Below, piece after piece: positions 9,969 through 21,115 of a stretch of DNA of 64,000 nucleotides (position 1 is the stretch's first letter; every line of letters begins with the position of its first letter). The stretch covers positions 124,001 to 188,000 of the forward strand of contig JAECZO010000017.1 in NCBI GenBank assembly GCA_019188245.1, given 5' to 3'. The notes under the pieces were generated by a model that searched no databases, had not been told where the DNA came from, and saw only the letters and a program-made list of their open reading frames with translations. The stretch is from Novymonas esmeraldas (Eukaryota > Euglenozoa > Kinetoplastea > Trypanosomatida > Trypanosomatidae). Both the position numbers and the translations under genes were made by a program.

Positions 9969-12900
9969 CTACAAGCGCTCCACGAGTTGCTGCAGCTCCA
10001 GCGTCTTGGCCTGCACGACACGGGTGAGCACCGGCCAGCGCAGCTCGCGCAGCTCCTTCAAGAGGCTGCCCAGAGTGCGAATCAAGCGCTCCGTGGACTG
10101 CTGCACGGCACGCACCGCCAACGCCGTGTACAGCTGGCCGGGAGCGGTGCCCGAGCTCGCCACCAGCTCAGCCAGCGTGAGCACGTACGCGGTCAGGGCC
10201 AGCTGCGCTGTCTCCAAGTGCACCGACTGCAGATCCCCGGCGACATCCATCTGGCCGTCGAGGGTGAAGCCGTCCTCGACGTCGGTGGCCGCATCCGCCT
10301 CGCCGGCGCCAGCGGTGGGGCCGCGGCTGGGCGAGCGAGTCGCGCTCGACTCGCGTGACGCGAGAGACACGCGGCCCGCATCGGGCGAGCGCTCCAGCGC
10401 GCCGGCGGCGCCAGGTACACCGGTGACGCGGCGCAGCACCTGCAGCTCCCGCACCGTGAACTGTCTCAAGAGGTCGAGCGAGCAGACGAGCCACGCTGCC
10501 GTGTCCGCGGGGGTGTTGAGAGCGGTGGCCGGCTCCGGCGCCTGCCCCAGCAGCTCCGGTGCGAACACAAAAGCGGCCACGGTGCACCCGTCGCGTGGAA
10601 TCGCGTATGCCGGCTGCTTGAGCAGCACGGTGAGCGCGTTGCGCACCGCGTGCGCCTGGGCGATGGAAATGCGCCTGCCCTCGCTGAGTGCCGCCTCGGC
10701 ACTGGGCAGCGACGCGACGCAGTGCTGCTGCAGGTGCGGGCGCTGGAGGAACACGAAGCCGGCTTGGACACATGGCGTGAGCGCCTCGAGCGACACGCCC
10801 TCCACCGCCAACACCGCCGCGAGCCGCGTGCAGGCGTCCACCTCCTCCACCTCCCACACTAGGAGACTCCGTCGATCGGCGCCGTGTGTGCCGGCAAAGG
10901 CACTGAGCGCCGCTGCAACGCGCGGGGTGCTCAGCAGCGCCGCCCGCAGCGATGGCACCCAGCCGGCCGCGGTGGAGTTGAACGGCCCACGTGAGGCGAC
11001 AACGGTGCACCAGAGCGACAGGACCGCCATCCAGCACTCGTGCCAGCCGAGGCGGAGGTGGCGCTGCGCGGCTGTGTCGTAGACGGAGGAGACGGCGAAC
11101 TGACCCAGCGCCTGGACAAAGACGAGGAGGACGCCTTCGTCGAGGAATCCGAGGACTGCGGTGCGGCCCCCGCGGTGCGCGCTGAGGCACTGCACACACT
11201 CCACAACACGCACAAAGCGCAGCGACGCGGCACTCGTTGGATGCGTTGGCTGCACAAAGGCCGCCAGACGCGTGGCCACCTGAGCCAGCGTGGGAAGCAG
11301 GCGACTGTCCACCAGCGCATCGCCGCTGCCGCCGCCGCCGTCGGAGCGCGGCCGGCTGAAGATGCGCGTGCAGCCCTCCACCAGCCTTTCCACCAGCGTC
11401 ACGGTCTCCGGTGCCCAGTCAGACTGGAGAAGGGAATGCAGCACAGCTTGCACGGTGAGCATCAGCTCCTCCGCCGCGACGCACAAGGACGGCGCCGTCA
11501 AGGAATACGCGGCGACGACCGGCAGCACGTCCGCCACAACAGCAGGGCGCTGGTCATTCGCTCTTGAGAACGCCACCAAGCGGCGCAGCGCGTGCTGCAC
11601 CGTCGCACCGGCCTCCAACAGCTCCGCGCCATCGCCGCCGGCCGCCCTCTCCAGCAGGCACGTCGCAGCGCGAGCAAGACGCAGCTGTTGCTGCACGTGG
11701 CGCGCGAGGAGCGGGGCGAGAAGCGAGGAGCCGGCGTTGCACACAAGCACGCATGCCAGCGCCGACTCCAGCAGCTGCTGGGTCCGCTTGCCGAAGAGGC
11801 CGGTCGTGTTGGTGTCACCGCTGCTCAGCCACGAAAGCTGCTCGAGCGCCGTGGCCAAGTCCGCCATGGTGTCGAGCAGGGCGGCGAGCGTGTTCAGCCG
11901 CCGATCATCCTCCGTGCCACGGAAGAAGCGTGTCGCCGCGGTGCCGACCGGGAACAGTCGCTGATGTGCCGCCATCGCCTCCGCCGTCTCAGTGGACACG
12001 TTGAGCACGCTGCTGTTGGCGCGGATCGCCTCCGTGGCCACCACCAGCGCTGTTGGGACGGCGGAGGAGCTCAGCGCGCTCCGACGAGACGCGTCGCGGT
12101 CCCTGCTCAGGGCCGTCGGTGTGCGACCCGGGCCGAGAGCCGGCGGCGGCAGCCCGGCTCCGGAGTCCAGCCGTGGGAAGACGACGCTTGCGCTGACCTC
12201 CGCGTCGCTGCCCAGCGTCATGCGCGTCGCTTGTTGCACCAGCCAGCTGCTCTCGTCGTCGTAATGTAGCAGTCGCTGCTCCCGGTCGTACAGTCGGCGC
12301 GCGCGATTCAGGGCTGCGGTAGCGTGGCGGAGAAGCTGGTCCATCGTGTCTGTATGGGATGCAAGCACCTTGGTCCGGGAGCCGTGCGCGGCGCTGGACG
12401 TCGCCGCCGCCGCTCCAAGAGAGGACAGGGGCGCCAGCATCGGCCGGCGCAGCGGGGTGCGCGGCGCAGCGGCTCCCTTGCCGCTGCCGTCCACCTCGCC
12501 GCCGCCGCCGCCTCCGCCAGTGGCGCCACTCTCCACTGCCGTGCCGTTGCGCTTTGCGCGAGTGACGTCGAGCGCGATGTGTGCATTCGCAAACGCCACG
12601 CACGCCACTGTGATGGCCGCCTCCTCCCACTCGCCCCCGCGACGCTCACCGTCGCGGGGCTTGCTGACGTCGCTCTCGTCGCGAGGTACAAGAGTGACCA
12701 CCTCCGACAGCCGAACCAGGGCCGTCATCCCACACGCGCGAAGGCAGTTCAGCGCGAGCGCCTTCTCGTACAGGACGGCGTCGTCCGATCGCACCGTCTC
12801 GACGAGGAGGCGCAGGAGCGGCAGCTCCGCCGGCTCCGCCCGCGCCCGCGTGGCGCCTTCGCCGTCGTCCTCGCCGTCGTCGTCGCTCGTCTCCGGCCCG

Positions 12901-15900
12901 AAGAGGAGGAAGAACAGCGCAGGACACCACGTCGCCATCGCGTGCACCGCCTCCAGCCGCATCGCGTTTGATGGGGCACCGCGGCCGTCGCGTTGCGCTT
13001 GCAGCACCCGCTGCGCCAGCGCTGATGACTCGGTGGCGGAGAGGCTCGCGCGGAAGGCGTGCAGGAGGGGTTCGGTGGCCCGAGCCTGGGCCGCGGAGCG
13101 CAGAGCCGCCACCAGAAGCTCGGCGGCCACGTGGTGCGCCGGCGCCAGCGAGTCATCGCAGAGAAGCTGCAGAAGCACGTGGACCACACTGCGCGTTCTG
13201 CGGACGCCGTCGTCGCCCGGTCCGCCGGCGCCGTGCGGTGTGGGGAAGACGGCGGTGGCGACCAGCGCCGGCGCGCGGTAGAGCTGGACCGACTTGTAGA
13301 GCAGCGAGGCGGCCGCGCAGGCAGAACACCACGTCGACTCCCCCGCCGCCACCCAGTGTCCCCGCCCGTACGCGCGCACGAGGGTGTCGAGAGCCTCGCC
13401 GAGGCGCGCCACGAGCATCGGCAGCTGCGTCAGCGCCACGCCGCCGAAGAGCGCTGCCTCGCGTGAGCGGTCCTCCATCAGGGTCACGATGGCGTGCACG
13501 AGCGCCGTGGCGGTCGCCGCGCCGCCCGTGGAGCGGCTGAACGCACCGGCGGGGAGCTCCGCGAGCAGCCACGCGAGGCGGCCGGACTCCATGGATGCCG
13601 CATCACCCACCGTGTGGCAGAGGTGCTGGTAGAGGCGCACCGACGCGCACATGTCCGCCTCCGCATCCGCGTCGAGCGCGGCCCACCGGTGCGGCGCAAC
13701 GAGCCGCGCCATGACCGTCGGCAGGGCGTCGATAGCAGACGCGTAGCGCTGCAGCAGACGAGCGGCGAGTCGCGTCATCCGCAGCGAGGGACTCGGTGCC
13801 GCAAAAACGGTTGTCACGACGCAGCACGCGAGGCCGACGAGGTGGCTCGTGTTCGTCTCCCGCTCGAGCTGCTGCAGCGCGTGTGGAAGCTGGCACATGA
13901 AGGAGCACAGCAGAGTCGTGGTCGACTCACAGAGCAACTGCCTCTGCCGCTCTAGAGGGCCGCGCGTGCCGGTGGTGTCCGCGAGCGCGGCGGCGAGGTT
14001 GGCGCGCAGCAGATCGGCGCACAACGCAAACAAATCCCTGCCTGGCGCCGACGCCGCGTCCGCCACGGCGGTGGTCGACGCGCCGGCGGTCCCGTCTGCG
14101 GGGGCGGACGGTGCGGTGCGGGGTAGGTAGAAGAAGAGGTGCAGCTCCGACACGGAGCCGAGCAGCGACGGCAGCGCCGATGTCACGTACGCCAGCAGAG
14201 ACAGGTAGAACACGAAGCCGCGTGGGGAGTGGGACTCCGCCTCACAGCGAGTCACGTACGAGAGTGCGTCGTTGACGCCGCCGGTGTCCGCCCCCGCCGC
14301 GCTGTCGTGCTCTGCCTCGGCGGCGTCGGCGCCTCCGTCGCCGCCGGTGCGGTGCCGCGCCAGCTCAGCGTCGTCCGCGTGTGTCACGCCCAAGATGGCG
14401 CGTCGCGTGAGGGCCTCCACAGGCGGTGCCGCGCCGCGGGAGGGGTGAGAGACGGGGAGCTGATTGGCGAGGACGATGGCGGCGCTCGACGACCCGTCGT
14501 GCATGATCGCTGGTGAGGGCCGTTGCGAGGACGACGCCGTAGTTGACGTGGGCACGCCCCACACTCGCGGCCCCTCCGCGGCGTGCGTGTGCTCGTGCCG
14601 GCGCAGCGCTCGGTGAAGGAAGGAGATGAGACTCATGTAGCTCGCCGAGTAGGACGTCCATGTGGCACCGTAGGCACCGACGGCACGGCACATGTGGAGG
14701 AGCGTGTCCGCCGTGCAGTAGCACCACGCTGCCTCTGACATTACGGAGAGGAGACTCTTCAGCGCCTGCCCATGCGCCCACACGACAACCTGGCCAACGA
14801 CAGGCCCAGCGACCGCCCCCTCTGCCCTCCCTATGACATCCGCCGCCTTGTCGTACAGCGTGGCCCGGCGCACCACCTCCAGCGCGCGGCACTGCCAGGA
14901 CTCCGTCTTCTGCGGACACGTCGTGGGGAGGGCAGCCATGAAGGCCATGTGAGCCATGTTCGCCTGCGCCGCTGCCGCGCCGCTCTCGAGGTCGAGCAGA
15001 GCGCCGTCTAGCGTTCTCTCCGGAAGCCGGGAGGCCAGTAGAATGCAAAAGGCGGTGAGCGAGGCTGCACCGCCGCGCAGGTAGGCCGAGCACGACGACG
15101 CCGCCGCTGCTCGACCAAGGCCGGCGCCTATCTCCTGGCTGAGAGTGTAGAGCGCTGCGAGAGTCTCCTCCGCGGCCACGGTGCTGCTGGCGCGGGTCTC
15201 GCCGTGGTCGGCCGAGCGCGCATGGTAGGCGATGAGCAGCAGCACATCGCAGTAGAGCGCCAGCGCCTCCACCTCACACGCGCGCTCGTGGGGGTGTGTC
15301 GAGTGCCCGCCGCAATGCTGCCAGAGAGTGCGTGCCTGCTTGGCCGCGCTGGCGGCGAAGCGACCGTCGGCGAGCAGTGCCAGCAGTCGCGCGAAGTTGC
15401 GCGAGCGCTGATGGGCGCCGGGGGAGCGTTGCAGGATCGCGGACAACACCGTCAGCACCTTCGTTGTCAGTGCCACATCGCGAGCCCACGCCGCGTGTTG
15501 TTGCTGTGACGGCTCCTGTGTCGCCCGCTTGAAACGGTCGCGTCCCCGCTGCGTAGAGCTCGACAACGGGGGCGTGGCTGGTGTGGTTGGGATCTTCAGA
15601 TCCGGCATCAGCGGAGCAGCAGCGCCAGGGCTGCCGGAGGTGTCGCCCAGGATCGAGTAGGGGACCGTCGCAAGGGTCTCCACGACGTGGTCGCTCTCGT
15701 GGATGTAGTCGTCCTCCCCCTCGCCCTCCTCGCCCTCCTCGCGTGGCCACAACGCCGCGCAGGAGCTCGGCGGCCGGATCTCTCTCCCGCTGAAGCGGTT
15801 CGCAAGGGCCTCCATCACAGACCGGCGCGCCGCTGCGTTCTCTGGCGGGACCGCCGTCACCCGCGCGGCGCGGACGGCATTCTGCGCCCCCACCGCACCG

Positions 15901-15911
15901 AACAGCGACAT
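9969..15911 (-). CDS. Very large helical protein, possible scaffold nucleoporin (1980 aa)
   Basis: This is the longest gene in the window. It begins MSLFGAVGAQ and ends in a Leu/Gln/Arg-rich helix. From about residue 110 onward it is a run of Leu/Ala-rich amphipathic helices with little low complexity, except Gly/Ala/Ser/Asp linkers near 470, 540, 1200 and 1850. I see no enzyme motif, signal peptide or membrane span. Length and all-helical character fit an alpha-solenoid such as the large inner-ring nucleoporins of the Nup188/Nup205 type, which trypanosomatids possess in highly diverged form, or an importin-like or HEAT/ARM scaffold. That suggestion rests on architecture alone. The start is the first ATG in the frame and lies about 44 nt inside a predicted acceptor. 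The gene is very likely real, since 1980 codons are open without repetitive sequence; its function is uncertain. Confidence 0.8.
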   Translation of the reverse strand: MSLFGAVGAQNAVRAARVTAVPPENAAARRSVMEALANRFSGREIRPPSSCAALWPREEGEEGEGEDDYIHESDHVVETLATVPYSILGDTSGSPGAAAPLMPDLKIPTTPATPPLSSSTQRGRDRFKRATQEPSQQQHAAWARDVALTTKVLTVLSAILQRSPGAHQRSRNFARLLALLADGRFAASAAKQARTLWQHCGGHSTHPHERACEVEALALYCDVLLLIAYHARSADHGETRASSTVAAEETLAALYTLSQEIGAGLGRAAAASSCSAYLRGGAASLTAFCILLASRLPERTLDGALLDLESGAAAAQANMAHMAFMAALPTTCPQKTESWQCRALEVVRRATLYDKAADVIGRAEGAVAGPVVGQVVVWAHGQALKSLLSVMSEAAWCYCTADTLLHMCRAVGAYGATWTSYSASYMSLISFLHRALRRHEHTHAAEGPRVWGVPTSTTASSSQRPSPAIMHDGSSSAAIVLANQLPVSHPSRGAAPPVEALTRRAILGVTHADDAELARHRTGGDGGADAAEAEHDSAAGADTGGVNDALSYVTRCEAESHSPRGFVFYLSLLAYVTSALPSLLGSVSELHLFFYLPRTAPSAPADGTAGASTTAVADAASAPGRDLFALCADLLRANLAAALADTTGTRGPLERQRQLLCESTTTLLCSFMCQLPHALQQLERETNTSHLVGLACCVVTTVFAAPSPSLRMTRLAARLLQRYASAIDALPTVMARLVAPHRWAALDADAEADMCASVRLYQHLCHTVGDAASMESGRLAWLLAELPAGAFSRSTGGAATATALVHAIVTLMEDRSREAALFGGVALTQLPMLVARLGEALDTLVRAYGRGHWVAAGESTWCSACAAASLLYKSVQLYRAPALVATAVFPTPHGAGGPGDDGVRRTRSVVHVLLQLLCDDSLAPAHHVAAELLVAALRSAAQARATEPLLHAFRASLSATESSALAQRVLQAQRDGRGAPSNAMRLEAVHAMATWCPALFFLLFGPETSDDDGEDDGEGATRARAEPAELPLLRLLVETVRSDDAVLYEKALALNCLRACGMTALVRLSEVVTLVPRDESDVSKPRDGERRGGEWEEAAITVACVAFANAHIALDVTRAKRNGTAVESGATGGGGGGGEVDGSGKGAAAPRTPLRRPMLAPLSSLGAAAATSSAAHGSRTKVLASHTDTMDQLLRHATAALNRARRLYDREQRLLHYDDESSWLVQQATRMTLGSDAEVSASVVFPRLDSGAGLPPPALGPGRTPTALSRDRDASRRSALSSSAVPTALVVATEAIRANSSVLNVSTETAEAMAAHQRLFPVGTAATRFFRGTEDDRRLNTLAALLDTMADLATALEQLSWLSSGDTNTTGLFGKRTQQLLESALACVLVCNAGSSLLAPLLARHVQQQLRLARAATCLLERAAGGDGAELLEAGATVQHALRRLVAFSRANDQRPAVVADVLPVVAAYSLTAPSLCVAAEELMLTVQAVLHSLLQSDWAPETVTLVERLVEGCTRIFSRPRSDGGGGSGDALVDSRLLPTLAQVATRLAAFVQPTHPTSAASLRFVRVVECVQCLSAHRGGRTAVLGFLDEGVLLVFVQALGQFAVSSVYDTAAQRHLRLGWHECWMAVLSLWCTVVASRGPFNSTAAGWVPSLRAALLSTPRVAAALSAFAGTHGADRRSLLVWEVEEVDACTRLAAVLAVEGVSLEALTPCVQAGFVFLQRPHLQQHCVASLPSAEAALSEGRRISIAQAHAVRNALTVLLKQPAYAIPRDGCTVAAFVFAPELLGQAPEPATALNTPADTAAWLVCSLDLLRQFTVRELQVLRRVTGVPGAAGALERSPDAGRVSLASRESSATRSPSRGPTAGAGEADAATDVEDGFTLDGQMDVAGDLQSVHLETAQLALTAYVLTLAELVASSGTAPGQLYTALAVRAVQQSTERLIRTLGSLLKELRELRWPVLTRVVQAKTLELQQLVERL

Positions 15912-16147
15912 AGCGCACTGTGCTCAGAAAGGGGACGAAGAACGGGTGTGTCCGTCTCGTCAGGTAGGAACGCAGGGAGGGAGGGAGGGGGCGGGCAGGG
16001 CCGTGCAGGAGTCGCGAGGTGGCTGTGTTGCAGCTCCCCGACAGCCGTCGTCGACACCGTCCGCCGCGCTCACACTCTCCGTATCGAAAGCCTCACGCTC
16101 TCGGTCTTGTAGTGCCACCACGTCTGCGTGTGTGAGCGTGTGTGTGT

Positions 16148-16181
<34 letters not shown>

Positions 16182-16955
16182 GCAATGCCCTTGACGCCGT
16201 GACTGACTTCTTCTCCTGCAGCGGATCGCGGTGACGGTGACAGAATGAGAGGGAGAGTAAAGAAGTAATGACGGAGGGACGAGAGAGAGGACAGCGGGGA
16301 GGAGGGGGGGAGGGGAGAGAGTGAGCGTGGGTACGTGCCCTCCAGCACACGCACGCATACAGAGAGAGAGAGAGTTCGACGCAGATTTCCTTTTTTTGTT
16401 TTCTTTTTTTGCACACACGCACACACGTACACGCGAACAGCGAAAACCGGAAGAAGAAGGAGAAGAAAAAAAAAGGAGGGTAAGTGAGGGGTACATGTGA
16501 GCATCACGACACACATGCACAGACCCTCACACATGCGTGGTGTCTGAGCGGGAGGAAGGGAGGGCGGTGCGGCTAGCGGTGGAGCCCCCGCGCGTGAGAC
16601 CATGTTGTCCAGGCACCGTCCACAACTGTTCTCTCGTGGCCTCACTGTGGTAGCCGCACTCGATCGGAGACTCGCTCCTCCGTGTTCATGATCTTGCGCT
16701 CTAAGTACAACACACGACGTCACAGCAGACGTATTGATCAGCCTGAGGATGCTACAGGGGGACAGACGCGAGAGGGAGACGGAGGGGACGCAGGACTCAC
16801 CGACGTTCTGTTCAACTTGCGTCGGCGTGCGTCTCCCTCTCTCTTCTTCAGCCACATCCACACAGCAGCGGTCCTGTGGAGTTGAGGGAGGGGGAGGGAG
16901 AGTGGAAGTAAGAGCAAGAGAACTGAGCGCCGTCCCACAGCATCGACAGATTGAG

Positions 16956-16987
<32 letters not shown>

Positions 16988-17596
16988 ACACGAGCTGAAA
17001 GAGAGTCAGACTGGAGGAGAGAATTATGTGTTTGCCACCAAGACACTTCTCTGTTCCAGCGGCTCGCAGCTCCGTCACCACAAGACCTACAGTGATCCCC
17101 ATCCTCTCGTGGACGCTGGCAAGTACGCGCTCTTTCTCCATCAAGGACACACCCTTCAAAAAAAAGAAAAAAAAACCGTCGTCTCTACCTTCTTTTCGCA
17201 TTCCTGTTCCCCCCCCCGTTTTCCCCTCAACGCACACGAACGCAATGCACTGCAGCACCCGTTTGCCACTGGAAACCTCTCACCATGCGTCTCTTCGTGT
17301 GCTGCTCTTCATGGCGACGTATGTGTGTATGTGTTTGTCTGTGTGTGTCTGTGTGTGTGTGTGATACTGTGTGTGTGATACTGTGTGTGTGTAACGGCGA
17401 GATCGAACGTCACTGCGGCACATCACTGCCAGTGCTGTGAAACGGTGTTGAAAAAAAAAAAAAAAAAGAGAGTGAGGGATAGTCGTCCAAAGGGGAACAG
17501 CAACAGCAACAACAACGTCGAAGTACAGCTCGCCCCTCTCCCTCCCCCCTTTCCTCCTCCTTTCTTCTCTCTCTCTCGCTTCCTCCTCTGTGCCGT
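15912..17596. other. Spacer with long (TG)n and (AC)n
   Basis: No credible gene in 1.7 kb. It holds (TG)n at 16150-16179, T-rich sequence at 16390-16411, (AC)n at about 16954-16990, two copies of a TGTGTGTGATAC unit near 17350-17390, and an A-run of about 17 at 17450-17467. A long minus frame over 16070-16987 is a translation of pyrimidine and (CA)n repeats. Confidence 0.55.
15956..15999 (-). promoter_or_regulatory. Predicted trans-splice acceptor for the 1980-residue gene
   Basis: A C-rich pyrimidine tract on the minus strand (complement of 15965-15999, containing GGGA repeats on the plus strand) is followed by AG at 15956-15957. The leader would be about 44 nt. Confidence 0.45.
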
Positions 17597-18862
17597 CTAC
17601 TCCGACTTCTTTGGTCGAATGGTCATGATGGAGATGTTCAGGTAGCGTGCGATCTGCGTAAAGACGGAGAGAATCATGTGACCGTACTGCAACGACGCAA
17701 ACACGGTCAGCGCCACCAGCGACCAACCCACGCCCGTCTCGACCGTCTCGTGCGCGATGGCGGACGTTTCGCCAGCGTAGTCCATCGCCGACGCCGCGGT
17801 GAGGACGGCGAGGAAGAGAATGTAGTGCCAGTGAAGTGCCTTGTAGGGCATCACACACAGGCGCGACAGTGTCAGCCGTGTCACCGTGATGGACATGAGC
17901 AGACCGTAGCTGATCTCCAGCGCGAAGGGAAAGCGTACCGGCACGTTTGGGAAGACGACAAACACGTGCACCGTAAGCGCCGTCACTAGGACGATCGGTG
18001 CCGCCGCGAGGAGCGGCGTCAGCTTCGATGTGTGCACGGTGGGTCGGACAAGCGCGTGCAGCACGTTCATGAGAATCGTGAAGGGACACGAGACCAAGAA
18101 GAAGACGAACAGCACGCTCCGCACCGACTCGATGTGCACGGTGCCGTCGCACCCGGGGAACAGCAGCGACAGTGCTCGCGGGTAGGCCACGTCGTACGGG
18201 CCGACGACGGAGCGCTCCCACACCGCCGCGCCGAACATGCCAGAGACGACGAAGATGGCGCAGTTGAGCAGAATGCCCTCTGTTGGGCCGCTCATGTAGC
18301 CGAGGTCGAAGGTACCGGTGCTGAACTGCTCCCAGATGGCAGTGAAGAGGCCGATGGAGGACAGCGTCAGCACCCAGAAACGCTCCACCGAGGGCATGTA
18401 GGTGGCGAGGCACACGTTGAGCAGCACAAACGGCGTCAGGAAGGCGTCGCAGCCGTGGTCGAAGAGCTCACCGAGGGGGCTGCCGGCGCCGGTGCGACGC
18501 GCCTGCTTGCCGTCGATCGCGTCCAGCGTTTGGTAGGCAAAGAGAGCGAAGGCGCTGTAGTACATGGCCCAGCTCGGGTACACCCCCTCCTCGAAGAAGA
18601 AGTAGTAGAGCAGCAGCACCGTCGACGAGACGCCGATGACAAACCCGGTGAAGGTGATACGGTTGGGGGCGACAGTCATGGGCACGAGGCTCACGACAAA
18701 GTTCCAGTACCGTTGGAGGACGTAGCGGCTCATGATGGAGAAGTCCGCGCCAGAGTACTTGTACTTCTTCAGGTTAGGCAAGTAGACCGGCGGGATGTAC
18801 TCGTTCGTGCGTGGGTCGAGGCTCACATGACGAGTGGCGGCAGCGGCCGTCCGGGGCGCCAT
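17597..18862 (-). CDS. Ethanolamine/choline phosphotransferase (421 aa)
   Basis: Enzymes of this family transfer phosphoethanolamine or phosphocholine from the CDP-alcohol to diacylglycerol or alkyl-acylglycerol, the last step of the Kennedy pathway, in the ER membrane. The CDP-alcohol phosphotransferase signature DGx2ARx8Gx3Dx3D is complete: D117, G118, A121, R122, G131, D135 and D139, within DGKQARRTGAGSPLGELFDH. These acidic residues bind the metal ion and perform catalysis in the family. Around it lie several hydrophobic segments, about eight to ten spans in all, from residue 70 to 405. Length 421 is near the roughly 390-420 of yeast Ept1/Cpt1 and human CEPT1. I start at MAPRTAAAAT; the longer frame begins in a codon run that encodes only Arg. 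EPT, CPT and dual CEPT cannot be separated by eye. The GDPD gene at 45716 acts on related lipid head groups. Confidence 0.9.
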   Translation of the reverse strand: MAPRTAAAATRHVSLDPRTNEYIPPVYLPNLKKYKYSGADFSIMSRYVLQRYWNFVVSLVPMTVAPNRITFTGFVIGVSSTVLLLYYFFFEEGVYPSWAMYYSAFALFAYQTLDAIDGKQARRTGAGSPLGELFDHGCDAFLTPFVLLNVCLATYMPSVERFWVLTLSSIGLFTAIWEQFSTGTFDLGYMSGPTEGILLNCAIFVVSGMFGAAVWERSVVGPYDVAYPRALSLLFPGCDGTVHIESVRSVLFVFFLVSCPFTILMNVLHALVRPTVHTSKLTPLLAAAPIVLVTALTVHVFVVFPNVPVRFPFALEISYGLLMSITVTRLTLSRLCVMPYKALHWHYILFLAVLTAASAMDYAGETSAIAHETVETGVGWSLVALTVFASLQYGHMILSVFTQIARYLNISIMTIRPKKSE

Positions 18863-21115
18863 CGTCCTCCTCCTCCTCCTCCTGCTACACCCACACCAAA
18901 TCGGCGCACCTCTCTGTCTCACTCACTCGCTTATCGGCGTTTCCTTGTCGTCGGCGTGTGTGCTGGCTGCGGCGGTGGTGGTTGGCGAGGCTGTCAGGGC
19001 GGCGGTCTCAGATGAAAAGAAAGGGGGCACGGATACGGGTAAGACGCGCGGCCGCACGCAAAAGTCCACAGCAACAACGACAACAACAACGACGGAAAGA
19101 GAAGGAAACAAACAAACAAAAAAAAAAAAGACGAGTGACACACAAACAAAAGAGTGTCTGTCTCTCGTATTGCACTCGTAAGAAGGTGAGTTGAAAGAAA
19201 CAAAGGCACAAAGAAAATCACCGGCGACGCGAGGGGCAGCTTTTGCCACTCACAGATGTGCACGGATGCGGTCACTCACGTAGTTTAGAGAACCTTGATC
19301 AGCATGCAAACGCCAGTGGTGTGTCCGTCCGCTCGCGTGCGTGTATAGGTGGCGTTGTGGCTGTATGTATGTGCGTGTGTGTGTGGATGTGTGTCGAGGC
19401 ACTCTGATTCTCTTCTACGTGGATGAAACACAAAAAGATGTACGCGGTGCAACGGCGGCGGTGTGTGCGCTGTGGTGGTAAGACTCGTTGAAGATCGAAA
19501 AAAAAAGGAGGGTGAAGACGTGAGGAGGGGGAACCGAGGCGCCGCAGAGAAGACGAACAAAAGGAGTTCGTCCTTCTCTGGGCGGCATACCACCAAAACC
19601 GTATCAATCAACACATTCATGTGTGCACACACAAACACACATCCAGATCATCATGACAAAGAAAGGTGAGAGAGAGTGAGAGACGGAGAACAGAGGGAGA
19701 AAGAGAGTTGACAGACGACGGCAGATGTTCATCGGTGCTGTGATGCACACCACATCCATGGACCACTGTCTCCCTCACCCACACAAACACAGCCACCTTC
19801 AGAGATCGCCCTTTCAGGTTGCTGGATGGAGGAGGAGGAGGAGGAGGGAGGGGTGTACTCTCGGTGCAACTGATGGCACCACCGACGACCACGCACACTT
19901 GCAGCTGCGGGGCCACGTCGGGGGAGCTGCGGCGAGGAGATGATGATCCCGCACCCCGCCCTCACCTCTCGCCATCTGTCTTCACCTCTCCAGAAGCCTG
20001 GGTACTCTCGTGGCGGACGTGCATGTCCGCGTCCGTTTTCTCCTTGTGTGGTCCGTTGTTTGCTGTTTTTTTTTTTTTTTTTTTTGCTGGCGCACATGTG
20101 ATGTATCCCTTTCTTTTTTTTTTTTCGTTTGCTTGTTTCGCTGGTCAATCAGCTACACATCGGGCGTCCATTGTCCCGTGTCTGTGCGCACGTGCATGTA
20201 CGTGCCCTGCGTGTGGTGAACGTACATCGTTTGGCAAAAGGGAGACGAGGGTACACACAGGAAAACGGAAAAAAAAAAGGAGGAAAAATGGTAAGTAAAT
20301 GCGAGTGAGAGGACACGCGCCTCCACACACGCACAGGCGCACACAAATAGAAAAGAGAGAGAGACACACACATACACAGACGTAGCGAAGTCTGTAACGA
20401 AGGCTATCTATACATGCATGGCATGGAACAACGGCGAAGAGTCAAACAGGAAAAAAAAAAAGCTCCGAGAGACCCTTCCTCCCTCCCCCCTCCCTTGAAC
20501 AACAGCACAAAACAGCACCAACACAAACGAAAAAGAGAAAAATGGGGGAGGGGGGAGGGGAGGAAGGAACGAATGAGGCGAGAAAGCCTCGAGCGCCAAT
20601 CTCCGACGGAGGTGGCTCACCATTCGCTTCACCTCGTACACGTGCAGGAGCACAGACACACTCGCTCGCGTTCACGTGCAGCCGCTCTGTACATCGCTCC
20701 TACTCTCCACTCTAGCGACCAGTAGAGGCAGAAGGGTGTGATGGAAGGGGATGGTGGAGGGCGGAGGGCGGAAGGGAACACGGTAGTGAAACAACGAAAG
20801 GCGCACCAGACAAGCAGGACGCGCGAAAGGAACGGTGCACGGGGGCACCAGCGACAACGTCTGCCTACAGCCACCTCTCCCCTCCCCTCTTCAGTGGCGG
20901 GCGGGCTATCCCGTCGATGCAGTGGCTCCACACACGCCATTACCTTTACCGGTGACGTGCTCCTCCCTCTCTCCCCCTCTCTCTTTCTCTCCCACTCCTT
21001 CGCAGCACATCCACACGCTGAAGGAGCAACAACCAGGGCAAGAAAGAGAGAGAGGAAGAGACGATGACAGAGAGTGTGTGTGTGTGTGAGGGAACGCGCA
21101 CGAGGCTGGGTGGAA
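18863..21115. other. Long spacer with T20 run
   Basis: No credible gene in 2.25 kb. Visible are an A-run at 19119-19130, purine blocks, a GGA repeat at about 19828-19846, a plus-strand T20 run at 20066-20085 followed by a second T-run at 20115-20126, and GA-rich sequence near 20970-21075. The T-runs on the plus strand are opposite in sense to most homopolymers of this window. Confidence 0.55.
19007..19028 (-). promoter_or_regulatory. Predicted trans-splice acceptor for the phosphotransferase gene
   Basis: A pyrimidine tract on the minus strand (complement of 19010-19028) is followed at once by AG at 19007-19008. The 5' leader would be about 144 nt. Confidence 0.4.

Noticed and set aside
16070-16987. 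Minus-strand open frame of 305 codons
   Set aside because: His-Thr, Cys-Val and Ser/Leu runs from microsatellites in the spacer upstream of the 1980-residue gene.
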